This document shows positions 17,256 to 24,103 of a DNA stretch of 42,010 nt, piece by piece. The notes below the pieces were generated by a model. That model ran no database searches, was not told the DNA's origin, and saw nothing but the letters and a program-made list of their open reading frames with translations. Position 1 is the first letter of the stretch; every line of letters starts with the position of its first letter. The position numbers and the translations under genes are program-made. Source of the stretch: UBA11540 sp003445125 (GTDB lineage: Bacteria; Bacillota; Clostridia; Oscillospirales; Ruminococcaceae); the NCBI GenBank assembly GCA_937899435.1, contig CALBQG010000108.1, positions 1 to 42,010 on the forward strand. Reading direction: 5' to 3'.

Positions 17256-17291
17256 ATTTTTTCCTCCGAAATTTGTTTTTCAGCTTTTCAC

Positions 17292-17320
17292 ATTATACAC
17301 TTTTCCTTCGCAAATGTCCA
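17292..17320 (-). promoter_or_regulatory. Sigma-A promoter of the foldase-like lipoprotein gene
   Basis: On the minus strand: -35 TGGACA (17315-17320), 17-bp spacer, -10 TATAAT (17292-17297), 36 bases before the ATG, which has GGAGG. Confidence 0.85.
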
Positions 17321-17327
17321 TACCATG

Positions 17328-17356
17328 TTGCAAAAAGTTTTAAAATTGTGTATGAT
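17328..17356 (+). promoter_or_regulatory. Sigma-A promoter of ymdB
   Basis: -35 TTGCAA (17328-17333), 17-bp spacer, -10 TATGAT (17351-17356), 24 bases before the GTG start. It is back to back with the lipoprotein promoter; the -35 boxes are 7 bases apart. Confidence 0.75.
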
Positions 17357-17380
17357 AGTAAAGAAACTGAGGTGTTTTGC

Positions 17381-18145
17381 GTGAGAATTTTAATGGTTGG
17401 AGACGCCGTCGCGGGGAACGGCTGTCTGTATCTTCAACAGAAGCTCCCCGATCTGCGGCGGAAACTCGGCATTGACATGACCGTGATCAACGGCGAAAAC
17501 TCCGCCGACGGAAACGGAATTACCGAAAAAAGCGCCGATCAGCTTTTTTCCGCCGGAGCGGATGTGATCACCACCGGCAACCATGCGTTTCGGCAGAAAA
17601 ACTCTCTGCCGCTTTTTGACGAAAACGACCGTCTCCTGCGTCCGGCAAATTTTCACCGTTCGGCGCCGGGCAAAGGCGTGTGCATCGTGGACTTCGGCAG
17701 GGTGCGCGTGGCAGTGGTCAATCTGATCGGGCGCGTCTACATGGAACCGAACGACTCTCCGTTTGACTGCATCGACCGTCTGCTTCCCGACATGGATACC
17801 CCCAACATTCTGGTGGATTTCCACGCGGAAGCCACTTCCGAAAAGAAAGTGATGGGATACTACCTCGACGGCAGGGTTTCCGCCGTCATCGGCACGCACA
17901 CCCACGTGCAGACCGCCGACGCAACCGTTTTGCGCGGCGGCACGGCATATCTCACCGATGTCGGCATGACCGGCGCGGTGTATTCCGTGCTCGGCGCGGA
18001 TGTCGGCTGTGCCACAAAAAAAGTCGTCACCAATCTTCCCGTCCGTCTCAACACTGCCGGAGGGGAAATGCAGCTCAACGCCGCCGTGATCGACCTCGAC
18101 GAAAAAACCGGAAAAGCCCTTGCCATCGAAACCATTGTCCTTTAA
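17381..18145 (+). CDS. ymdB: YmdB-family metallophosphoesterase (2',3'-cyclic-nucleotide phosphodiesterase type)
   Basis: 254 residues from a GTG start with GAGGTG 6 bases upstream. Metal ligands are visible as VGDAVAG (Asp8), NGENSADG, TTGNHAF and GTHTHVQTAD. The family hydrolyses 2',3'-cyclic nucleotides and in Bacillus affects RNA turnover and biofilm/motility switching. Length and motif order match. The gene stands alone on its promoter. A long hairpin follows the stop, and the sigma-factor gene begins 246 bases downstream. Confidence 0.92.
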   Translation: MRILMVGDAVAGNGCLYLQQKLPDLRRKLGIDMTVINGENSADGNGITEKSADQLFSAGADVITTGNHAFRQKNSLPLFDENDRLLRPANFHRSAPGKGVCIVDFGRVRVAVVNLIGRVYMEPNDSPFDCIDRLLPDMDTPNILVDFHAEATSEKKVMGYYLDGRVSAVIGTHTHVQTADATVLRGGTAYLTDVGMTGAVYSVLGADVGCATKKVVTNLPVRLNTAGGEMQLNAAVIDLDEKTGKALAIETIVL

Positions 18146-18148
18146 ACA

Positions 18149-18185
18149 CGGAAACGGCGGCAGGTGCAAGCTGCCGCCGTTTCCG
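18149..18185 (+). terminator. Hairpin after ymdB
   Basis: A perfect 15-bp stem (18149-18163 with 18171-18185, 7-base loop) starts 3 bases after the ymdB stop. There is no T tract, so termination may be inefficient or protein-assisted. Confidence 0.6.
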
Positions 18186-18226
18186 CTTCCGCCGCAAGGA
18201 CGGAATCGGTGTGTTTGAGGAGGGGG

Positions 18227-18260
18227 TAATTGTACAGGGGCTTTCGCCCGAGTACAATTA
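18227..18260. promoter_or_regulatory. Palindromic element with bidirectional promoter-like hexamers
   Basis: A 9-bp perfect inverted repeat TAATTGTAC (18227-18235) / GTACAATTA (18252-18260) encloses a GGGC-TTTC-GCCC mini-hairpin. Because of the symmetry, both strands read TTGTAC, 17 bases, TACAAT, like weak -35/-10 boxes. It lies 130 bases before the sigma-factor gene and may be a promoter, an operator, or a structured leader. Confidence 0.5.
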
Positions 18261-18319
18261 CAGTATACCCCGTTTTTACAAAAAAGTGTGAATTTATTGT
18301 GACACGATTTGAAAAAAAT

Positions 18320-18346
18320 TGCAACATTTTTCGTTCTGCCCGACAC
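18320..18346 (+). promoter_or_regulatory. Possible ECF-type (self-activated) promoter of the sigma factor operon
   Basis: TGCAAC followed by a T run (18320-18330), then CGACAC at 18341-18346 after a 15-base gap. The form is like ECF promoters, with an AAC-type -35 and CG-type -10. It would give a leader of about 40 bases. The hexamer assignment is tentative. Confidence 0.4.
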
Positions 18347-18391
18347 TGTATAGATGAAAGCCGAACGGAAAATGTCAAAGGAAGTGACTCC

Positions 18392-18910
18392 ATGACGATC
18401 GATCCGCAGGTGGTCGCCGCAGCGCGCGGCGGCGACGACAAGGCTTTTGAAACACTGTATTCCCTGATCTACCGCGATCTTTATAAAGCGGCATACGGAA
18501 TGCTCGGTAATCCGGACGATGCGCAGGACGCTGTGAGCGAGACGGTACTTGATGCCTACCGCGGTATTTTCCGTCTGCGGGACGATACGCTCTTTCGCGC
18601 CTGGATTTTCAAAATTCTTTATCTGCGCTGCAAAAACAAAAAAGCCGAATATGTTGCTCAAAAAAATACGTGCGACATCGAAGCGTTCGGGGAAACGCTT
18701 ACCGACGAACGCACAGGCGATCCCGCCGAGACCGTTGCCGTGCGGCAGGCGCTCATGAAGCTGAACGAAAAGGATCGCGCCGTCGTGATTCTGCATTCGT
18801 ACCTCGGATATAACGGCGCGCAGATTGCCGAAATTCTCGGATGGCCGCACGGAACGGTAAACTCGCGCATCTCCCGCGCACACAAAAAGCTGCGGGAAAT
18901 GCTGGAATGA
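18392..18910 (+). CDS. ECF-type RNA polymerase sigma factor
   Basis: 172 residues from the ATG at 18392, preceded by AAAGGAAGTG. Region 2 spans about residues 5-75 (DKAFETLYSLIYRDLYKAAY, then GNPDDAQDAVSETVLDAY). Region 4 is at about 110-170 (LMKLNEKDRAVVILHSYLGY, GAQIAEILGWPHGTVNSRIS) with a clear helix-turn-helix. No region 3, as expected for ECF factors. Its stop is 14 bases before the next gene, a membrane protein with a short cytoplasmic tail, so that protein is the likely regulator. The upstream TGCAAC element suggests autoregulation. Target genes are unknown. Confidence 0.9.
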   Translation: MTIDPQVVAAARGGDDKAFETLYSLIYRDLYKAAYGMLGNPDDAQDAVSETVLDAYRGIFRLRDDTLFRAWIFKILYLRCKNKKAEYVAQKNTCDIEAFGETLTDERTGDPAETVAVRQALMKLNEKDRAVVILHSYLGYNGAQIAEILGWPHGTVNSRISRAHKKLREMLE

Positions 18911-18924
18911 AAGGAGGAATTGAC

Positions 18925-20751
18925 ATGACAGACACCGAATGGGTCAAACAAAAACTCAAATCCGCGCTCGGCGAACCGGAAGTTCCCGAAGCGCTTCTGC
19001 CCGATGCCATGATGGAAACCATCCGTGATACGGAAGAACATTGTACGATCTCCCTTTCGAAAATCATGCGCCGTGCCGTCGCGGTTGCCGCCGCATTTCT
19101 GTTCTTCGCAACGGCGTTGTTCTACTCTCTGTCCAGAATGGAAGCCCAAATTCCCGAATGTTCTTCGGCAAACGGCGTTCATTTCTTTTCCTCTGAACAA
19201 GAAATCGTTTCGGAGTTTTCCGCCGGCTTGCCGATATACAATTTCATGTACGGAAAGCTGTGGGCGGAGGATGCCGTCAATGAATCTACGGGTGCTACGG
19301 GAGCCATAGACAACGGCAGCACAAAATTTTCCGCGCCCGAAAATCAGGCGGAAAACGTACAGGAAGCCGACGGCAGTCTGACGGACGGCGATTGGCTTTA
19401 CACGCTCAACGGGTACGGCAAGCTCTTTATTTTCGATGTTTCCGACCCCACTGCCCCCGTGCTCGCAAGCGAGCTTTCTCTGCCGGACGAAAGCTACGGC
19501 GGGGAGCTGTTTCTGGACGGCAACCGTCTGTGTGCGGTTTCCGAAACCTACAACGATGCGCTCGGCGGCACCTGCACCACCTTGCAGGTCTTTGACGTTT
19601 CCGACCGCACCGCGCCCGACGAAACCGCCCGTTTTTCCCAGGAGGGAAGTTATTTCACCTCCCGCATCGTCGAAGACAACCTCTATCTGATTTCCCGCAA
19701 GATCCCCGATTTTTACGGCGACTATACGGAAAATCCCGACCGCCTGCTCCCGCACATTGCCCGCGAAGGCAAAACCTACGAGTCGGTTTCTCCCACGCGC
19801 ATCTGCCGCATCGGAGAAACGCGAAACAGCATGTTTACCACGCTGTCGGCTTACAGTTTCAAAGAAAGCCGCGTGACGGATACCTTGTCGGTCATGAGCA
19901 ACACCAACGCGGTCTACTGCTCGGAAAGCACTCTCTACCTCTCCTCTCCCGAAGGCGCCGGTTCCCGTATTACCGCGATTTCTCTCAACGGCGGCGAATT
20001 TTCCGTCCGTGCACAAGCCACGGTGGACGGCTGCCCGCTCAATCAATTTTCCATGGACGAATACCGCGGCGATTTCCGCATTGCCGTCACCTATGATACC
20101 TCGGACGCCACGGACAACGCCGTGTACATCTTTGATTCCGATCTTCAGCCGAAAGGAAAGCTGACGGGAATCGCTCCGGACGAACGGGTATATTCCGCCC
20201 GCTTCATGGGCGAGAAGATCTATCTGGTGACCTTCCGTGAAACCGATCCGTTGTTTGTGATCGATGCAAGCGATCCCACCGCCCCGTTCATTGTAGGAGA
20301 AGTACGGCTTCCCGGTTACAGCAGTTATCTGCACCCCTACGGTGAGCATCTGCTGATCGGCTTCGGAAGACACGTTGCCGACGGTGATTCGCGCGACGGA
20401 ACCAAGGTGTCGCTGTTTGACGTATCCGACCCGCAGCATCCGCAGGAGCTTGACTGCGTGATTTTCGAGGACGCATTTTCGGATGCGCTCTACGATCACA
20501 AAGCACTGCTGATCGACACAAGCCGTTCGCTGATCGGCTTCCCGCTGTGCGTCGGCGGAGAATTGCCCTACGCCTTCGCCGTGGTCGGCATTGACGAAAA
20601 TCAGCAGCTGACCGTCGTGCGACGGGTGAACACGGAAAGCCCCGTCTACCGCGGCATCCGCATCGGAGACGTTCTTTTCACCGTCACGGAAAATACCCTT
20701 TCGGCGGACGCGCTTTTCTCGGATATTCACTACACCACCCTCTTTTTCTAA
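18925..20751 (+). CDS. Membrane-anchored beta-propeller protein, probable anti-sigma partner
   Basis: 608 residues, AAAGGAGG ribosome binding site. A cytoplasmic tail (1-48) carries EVPEALLPDAMMETI, similar to short sigma-binding tails of clostridial anti-sigma proteins. One membrane helix is at about 51-69. The extracellular part matches the beta-propeller family PF09826: NVQEADGSLTDGDWLYTLNG, then repeated blade motifs FDVSDPTAPV, FDVSDRTAPD, IDASDPTAPF, FDVSDPQHPQ. A few Cys residues occur outside. I infer that the propeller senses an envelope signal and releases the sigma factor encoded just upstream. The family assignment is firm; the anti-sigma role is inference. Confidence 0.85.
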   Translation: MTDTEWVKQKLKSALGEPEVPEALLPDAMMETIRDTEEHCTISLSKIMRRAVAVAAAFLFFATALFYSLSRMEAQIPECSSANGVHFFSSEQEIVSEFSAGLPIYNFMYGKLWAEDAVNESTGATGAIDNGSTKFSAPENQAENVQEADGSLTDGDWLYTLNGYGKLFIFDVSDPTAPVLASELSLPDESYGGELFLDGNRLCAVSETYNDALGGTCTTLQVFDVSDRTAPDETARFSQEGSYFTSRIVEDNLYLISRKIPDFYGDYTENPDRLLPHIAREGKTYESVSPTRICRIGETRNSMFTTLSAYSFKESRVTDTLSVMSNTNAVYCSESTLYLSSPEGAGSRITAISLNGGEFSVRAQATVDGCPLNQFSMDEYRGDFRIAVTYDTSDATDNAVYIFDSDLQPKGKLTGIAPDERVYSARFMGEKIYLVTFRETDPLFVIDASDPTAPFIVGEVRLPGYSSYLHPYGEHLLIGFGRHVADGDSRDGTKVSLFDVSDPQHPQELDCVIFEDAFSDALYDHKALLIDTSRSLIGFPLCVGGELPYAFAVVGIDENQQLTVVRRVNTESPVYRGIRIGDVLFTVTENTLSADALFSDIHYTTLFF

Positions 20752-20767
20752 CTCCTCTTTTTTCTCT

Positions 20768-20806
20768 GTCCGCAAACGGAAGAAATTCTGTTTGCGGACG
20801 TTTTTT
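20768..20806 (+). terminator. Terminator of the sigma/propeller operon
   Basis: A 10-bp stem (20768-20777 with 20790-20799) is followed by TTTTTT at 20801-20806. Confidence 0.9.
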
Positions 20807-20809
20807 CTA

Positions 20810-20838
20810 TTGATTTTACTGTCGAAAAATGATATACT
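20810..20838 (+). promoter_or_regulatory. Sigma-A promoter of the DUF4364-trmB array
   Basis: -35 TTGATT (20810-20815), 17-bp spacer, -10 TATACT (20833-20838). The DUF4364 ATG follows 26 bases later. Confidence 0.75.
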
Positions 20839-20863
20839 GAAAAGAAGGAAAGGCGGCGATATT

Positions 20864-21478
20864 ATGGATTTTTCAACAGAGGGCATTGCGCCCGGCGGAC
20901 TGACCAGCAAAACCGAAATCCGGATTCTTCTTTGCTATCTGCTCAGTTCGGTCAATCGACCGCTTTCACTGACTCAGATCACCGACATTGTCCGGCGCGA
21001 CGAACTCGTGAATTATTTTGAACTTTCCGACAGTATTCCCGACATGATCAAAAGCGGACACATCCACGTCGATCACACCGAGGACAAGGAAGATTATTAC
21101 ACCGCGACCGATCTCGGGCGCGAAACCTCCGAGACGCTGGAGCGTTCGCTGCCGAAAACCGTCCGCGACAAAACCATCCGTGCCGCCACGCGTCTGCTCG
21201 CGCGCGCCAAGCGCGACAGCTATGCGAAATTTGACAGCACCCCCTGCGACAACGGCGGTTACACGGCGCGGATGCGGATTCTCGACGGCAATGACGAACT
21301 GCTGAATCTTTCGGTCTTTCTGCCCGATCGGGCACAGGTCGAATCCGTGCGGCGCGCGTTTCTGGGAGATCCCGCACTGCTGTACAAAGGCGTGCTGGCG
21401 CTGTTGACGGGCGATCTCAAGGCGGTCGGCGGGCTGATTCCGTCCAAGGACGCCGAATATTACCGCGAGGACGACTGA
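20864..21478 (+). CDS. DUF4364 family protein
   Basis: 204 residues, start at the ATG at 20864 behind a purine-rich GGAAAGGCGG site. The N-terminal ~85 residues look like a winged helix-turn-helix (TKTEIRILLCYLLSSVNRPL, LTQITDIVR, then YYTATDLGRETSETLERSLP), similar to PadR/MarR-like DNA-binding folds. The rest is the conserved DUF4364 C-terminal domain, ending with GDPALLYKGVLALLTGD. The family is found mainly in Clostridia; its targets are unknown. First gene of a long plus-strand array, 13 bases before trmB. Confidence 0.82.
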   Translation: MDFSTEGIAPGGLTSKTEIRILLCYLLSSVNRPLSLTQITDIVRRDELVNYFELSDSIPDMIKSGHIHVDHTEDKEDYYTATDLGRETSETLERSLPKTVRDKTIRAATRLLARAKRDSYAKFDSTPCDNGGYTARMRILDGNDELLNLSVFLPDRAQVESVRRAFLGDPALLYKGVLALLTGDLKAVGGLIPSKDAEYYREDD

Positions 21479-21491
21479 AAGGATTGAAGCT

Positions 21492-22148
21492 ATGCGAATG
21501 CGAAGAAAACCGTGGGCGCGGCCCGAGCTTGCCGCCTGCGACTTTTTTGTGGATACTCCGCCGGAAAATTACGGACACTGGGCGGAAAAATTTTCAAAAC
21601 AGCAGCCCATGCACATGGAACTCGGCTGCGGAAAAGGCGGATTTCTGGCCCAGCTTGCCGTACTGCACCCGGAAATCAATTATCTGGGCGTGGACATCAA
21701 AAGCGAGGTGCTGGTGCTTGCCAAGCGCAACGTGGAAAAAGCCTGCGCCGAAAAAAATCTCCCGGTGGAAAACGTACTGCTGATGTCGCAGCAGATTGAG
21801 TGCATCGAAAAAACCTTTGCCCCCACCGACACCGTGGAAAAGCTCTACATCAATTTCTGCAACCCGTGGAGCAAGCCGAGCGACAACAAGCACCGTCTTA
21901 CCCACCCGCGCCAGCTTGAAAAATACAAGACGTTTCTGAAAAAGGGCAGCGAGGTGCATTTTAAGACCGACGACGACGGACTGTTCAAGGATTCGATCGG
22001 CTATTTTGAGCAGTGCGGATTTGAGATTGTGTATATCACCTACGACCTTCACAACAGCGGATGGGAAGGCAATCTGATGACCGAACACGAAAAAATGTTC
22101 TCCGAACAGGGAATTCCCATCAAAAAACTGACGGCAATCTGCCGCTGA
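21492..22148 (+). CDS. trmB: tRNA (guanine46-N7)-methyltransferase
   Basis: 218 residues. It methylates G46 in the variable loop of tRNAs using SAM. It begins MRMRRKPWARPELAACDFFV, typical of the family. HMELGCGKGGFLAQLA is the SAM-binding motif, GVDIKSEVL the second, and INFCNPWSKPSDNKHRLTHP the catalytic and tRNA-binding signature. The protein ends with TEHEKMFSEQGIPIKKLTA, also conserved. Nine bases separate it from the DUF6062 gene, so they are co-transcribed. Confidence 0.96.
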   Translation: MRMRRKPWARPELAACDFFVDTPPENYGHWAEKFSKQQPMHMELGCGKGGFLAQLAVLHPEINYLGVDIKSEVLVLAKRNVEKACAEKNLPVENVLLMSQQIECIEKTFAPTDTVEKLYINFCNPWSKPSDNKHRLTHPRQLEKYKTFLKKGSEVHFKTDDDGLFKDSIGYFEQCGFEIVYITYDLHNSGWEGNLMTEHEKMFSEQGIPIKKLTAICR

Positions 22149-22157
22149 GGTAACCGT

Positions 22158-22847
22158 ATGAACGATTCGATTTACACCATTCCGATCAACGACGTCTTTG
22201 AACCGAAGGACGGCTGTCCCATCTGCCGCCTGCGCGATATGCTGGAGACGCGGTGCATCGATTACATTCTCGGCGCCGCCATGATGGAGCCGGACGTGCG
22301 GATTCAGACCAACGAACAGGGCTTCTGCGACAAGCATTTCAAACAAATGTTCAAAAACCGCAACAAGCTCTCGCTGGCGCTTATGCTGCAATCTCATCTG
22401 GATTCAATCGCTCACGACATTTTCGACAAAAAGGATATTTTCAATCCTTCCGCCAAGGTACAGAAGGTGCACCGGTTGCAGCATTCCTGCTTTGTCTGCA
22501 ACCAGATTGACACCGCCATGGACAAACTGCTCGGCACGGTTTTCAAGATGTGGGACTCCAGTCTTGAGTTCAAAGAGCTTTTCCGTGCGCAGCCGCAGTT
22601 GTGTCTGGAGCATTTCGATCTGCTTTGCCGAAGTGCCGAAAAGCATCTTCCCCGCCGCAAGGTTTCCGATTTTTACGGCGATTGCGAGGAACTGGTCAAG
22701 CCTGCGCTTGCTCGTCTTCGAGAGGATGTCACACACTTTACCACAATGTTTGACTACCGCAACAGCGGCGAAAACGCCGACTGGAAAAACTCCAAGGATT
22801 CTATACAAAGAGCAATTGCTTTTTTGACTTCTTATCGCCCCGACTAA
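22158..22847 (+). CDS. DUF6062 family protein
   Basis: 229 residues. Conserved Cys/His features occur in three places: GCPICRLRDML at the N-terminus, GFCDKHFKQMF, and SCFVCNQIDT with LCLEHFDLLC. They suggest two treble-clef-like or rubredoxin-like metal sites (CxxC paired with CxxH). The function is not established. It is found in Oscillospirales-type genomes, here directly after trmB. A 157-base gap containing inverted repeats follows. Confidence 0.75.
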   Translation: MNDSIYTIPINDVFEPKDGCPICRLRDMLETRCIDYILGAAMMEPDVRIQTNEQGFCDKHFKQMFKNRNKLSLALMLQSHLDSIAHDIFDKKDIFNPSAKVQKVHRLQHSCFVCNQIDTAMDKLLGTVFKMWDSSLEFKELFRAQPQLCLEHFDLLCRSAEKHLPRRKVSDFYGDCEELVKPALARLREDVTHFTTMFDYRNSGENADWKNSKDSIQRAIAFLTSYRPD

Positions 22848-22885
22848 TCGGGAACTGCACTGAAAAACAGCCGACTTTTTAACAC

Positions 22886-22942
22886 TTTCAACATAGTTTT
22901 CAACAGGCAAGGGGAAATTACGCTTTGTAAATGTTGAAAACT
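22886..22942. repeat. TTTCAACA repeat/inverted-repeat cluster
   Basis: TTTCAACA occurs at 22886-22893 and 22898-22905 (12 bases apart, about one helical turn). An 11-bp perfect inverted copy is present: AGTTTTCAACA (22895-22905) / TGTTGAAAACT (22932-22942). It lies in the gap between the DUF6062 and tail-anchored genes. It could be a protein binding site; I find no clear promoter or T tract. Confidence 0.55.
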
Positions 22943-23004
22943 TTATCTGCATATCCCCCTGCATTCCGTCAAAAATAGGAATACCAAGCGGAAGGTGGGA
23001 TGAT

Positions 23005-23268
23005 ATGATTCGCGGTATCAACCGTAAAGTGATCGAAGTCAAGCACTGCAACAGCAGTTATTTTGAACGTGCATTTCTCGTGGTGAAATCCGACAAAAGC
23101 CGCGTCGGAGACGACCTGCTCAACTTCAATGCCGAGCTTTTTGTTTCCGATCTGGCAAAAAACGAACGGGCGGCAAAAAAAATCCGAAAAAAGCAGATTC
23201 TTTCTTCGTTGGTTTTCTTTCTGTCCGGTGCGGCGTGCTGTCTGCTTTTCTTTTTGCTGTGGCACTGA
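23005..23268 (+). CDS. Small tail-anchored membrane protein, unrecognised
   Basis: 87 residues, GGAAGGTGGG ribosome binding site. A soluble N-terminal part (MIRGINRKVIEVKHCNSSYF, then AFLVVKS) is followed by a basic stretch (AAKKIRKKQ) and a single C-terminal hydrophobic helix (about 66-86, LVFFLSGAACCLLFFLLW). The expected topology is N-terminus inside, anchored by the tail. I do not recognise the family by name. It sits 35 bases before rlmB and shares its direction. Confidence 0.7.
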   Translation: MIRGINRKVIEVKHCNSSYFERAFLVVKSDKSRVGDDLLNFNAELFVSDLAKNERAAKKIRKKQILSSLVFFLSGAACCLLFFLLWH

Positions 23269-23303
23269 CCGCCCCAATTTCTTATATTATTCAGAGGTTT
23301 TCT

Positions 23304-24098
23304 ATGAATCAGAATCAATACAAAAACGCCTCCCCCGCCGAAAACGACCGCGACATGGTCTGCGGACGCAATGCGGTGACGGAGCTGCTCAAATCCGACC
23401 GTCCCGTGGATCGTATTCTGATGGCGGCGGGCGACAACAAAGGCAGTCTTGTGAAAATTGCCGCCCTCGCCGGAAAAAAAGGTATTCCCGTCAAGGACGT
23501 TACCGTGCAGAAGCTCGATGCCATTACCAAACAAGCACATCAGGGCGTCATTGCTTTCTGCGCTGCGCATACATATGCTACGGTAGAGGAGATACTCGAT
23601 CGGGCAAAGGCGGCAGGACATCCGCCGTTTCTGATTATTACCGATGAATTGGAAGACCCGCACAACCTCGGCGCAATTCTGCGAACTGCCGAAGCCTGCG
23701 GTGCAGACGGCGTGATCATTCCGAAAAGGCACAACGTCGGGTTGACCGCCGTGGTCGGAAAAACCTCTGCGGGTGCGGTGGAATACGTTCCCGTCGCCCG
23801 CGTTGCCAACATTGTTTCCACCATGGAAGAGCTGAAAAAGAAGGGCGTTTGGTTTTATGCCGCCGACATGGACGGAAAGCATTGGTGCGAAACCGATTTT
23901 TCCGGCGCAGTCGGTCTGGTTGTCGGCTCCGAAGGAAAGGGCGTCAGCCGTCTGGTGAAGGAAACCTGTGATTTCACCGTTTCGCTCCCCATGCTCGGAA
24001 AGATTAACTCCCTCAACGCGTCCGTAGCCGCGTCGGTTCTGTGCTACGAAATCGCAAGACAAAGACTCGGCATACCTGCCGTGAACAAGAAAGGATGA
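23304..24098 (+). CDS. rlmB: 23S rRNA (guanosine-2'-O)-methyltransferase RlmB-like (SpoU/TrmH family)
   Basis: 264 residues. It has an N-terminal L30e-like substrate-binding domain (MVCGRNAVTELLKSDRPVDR, QGVIAF) and a C-terminal SPOUT knot domain. The knot motifs are DELEDPHNLGAILRTAEACG (motif 1), LVVGSEGKGVSRLV (motif 2) and LPMLGKINSLNASVAASVL (motif 3), which bind SAM. The ATG at 23304 has GAGG upstream; the longer frame before it is not family-like. The stop TGA overlaps an ATG in the next gene's frame. Confidence 0.92.
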   Translation: MNQNQYKNASPAENDRDMVCGRNAVTELLKSDRPVDRILMAAGDNKGSLVKIAALAGKKGIPVKDVTVQKLDAITKQAHQGVIAFCAAHTYATVEEILDRAKAAGHPPFLIITDELEDPHNLGAILRTAEACGADGVIIPKRHNVGLTAVVGKTSAGAVEYVPVARVANIVSTMEELKKKGVWFYAADMDGKHWCETDFSGAVGLVVGSEGKGVSRLVKETCDFTVSLPMLGKINSLNASVAASVLCYEIARQRLGIPAVNKKG

Positions 24099-24103
24099 CT
24101 GAG

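Noticed and set aside
18658..20910. A 750-codon minus-strand frame opposite the propeller gene
   Set aside because: It spans terminators and promoters of plus-strand genes and encodes nothing recognisable.
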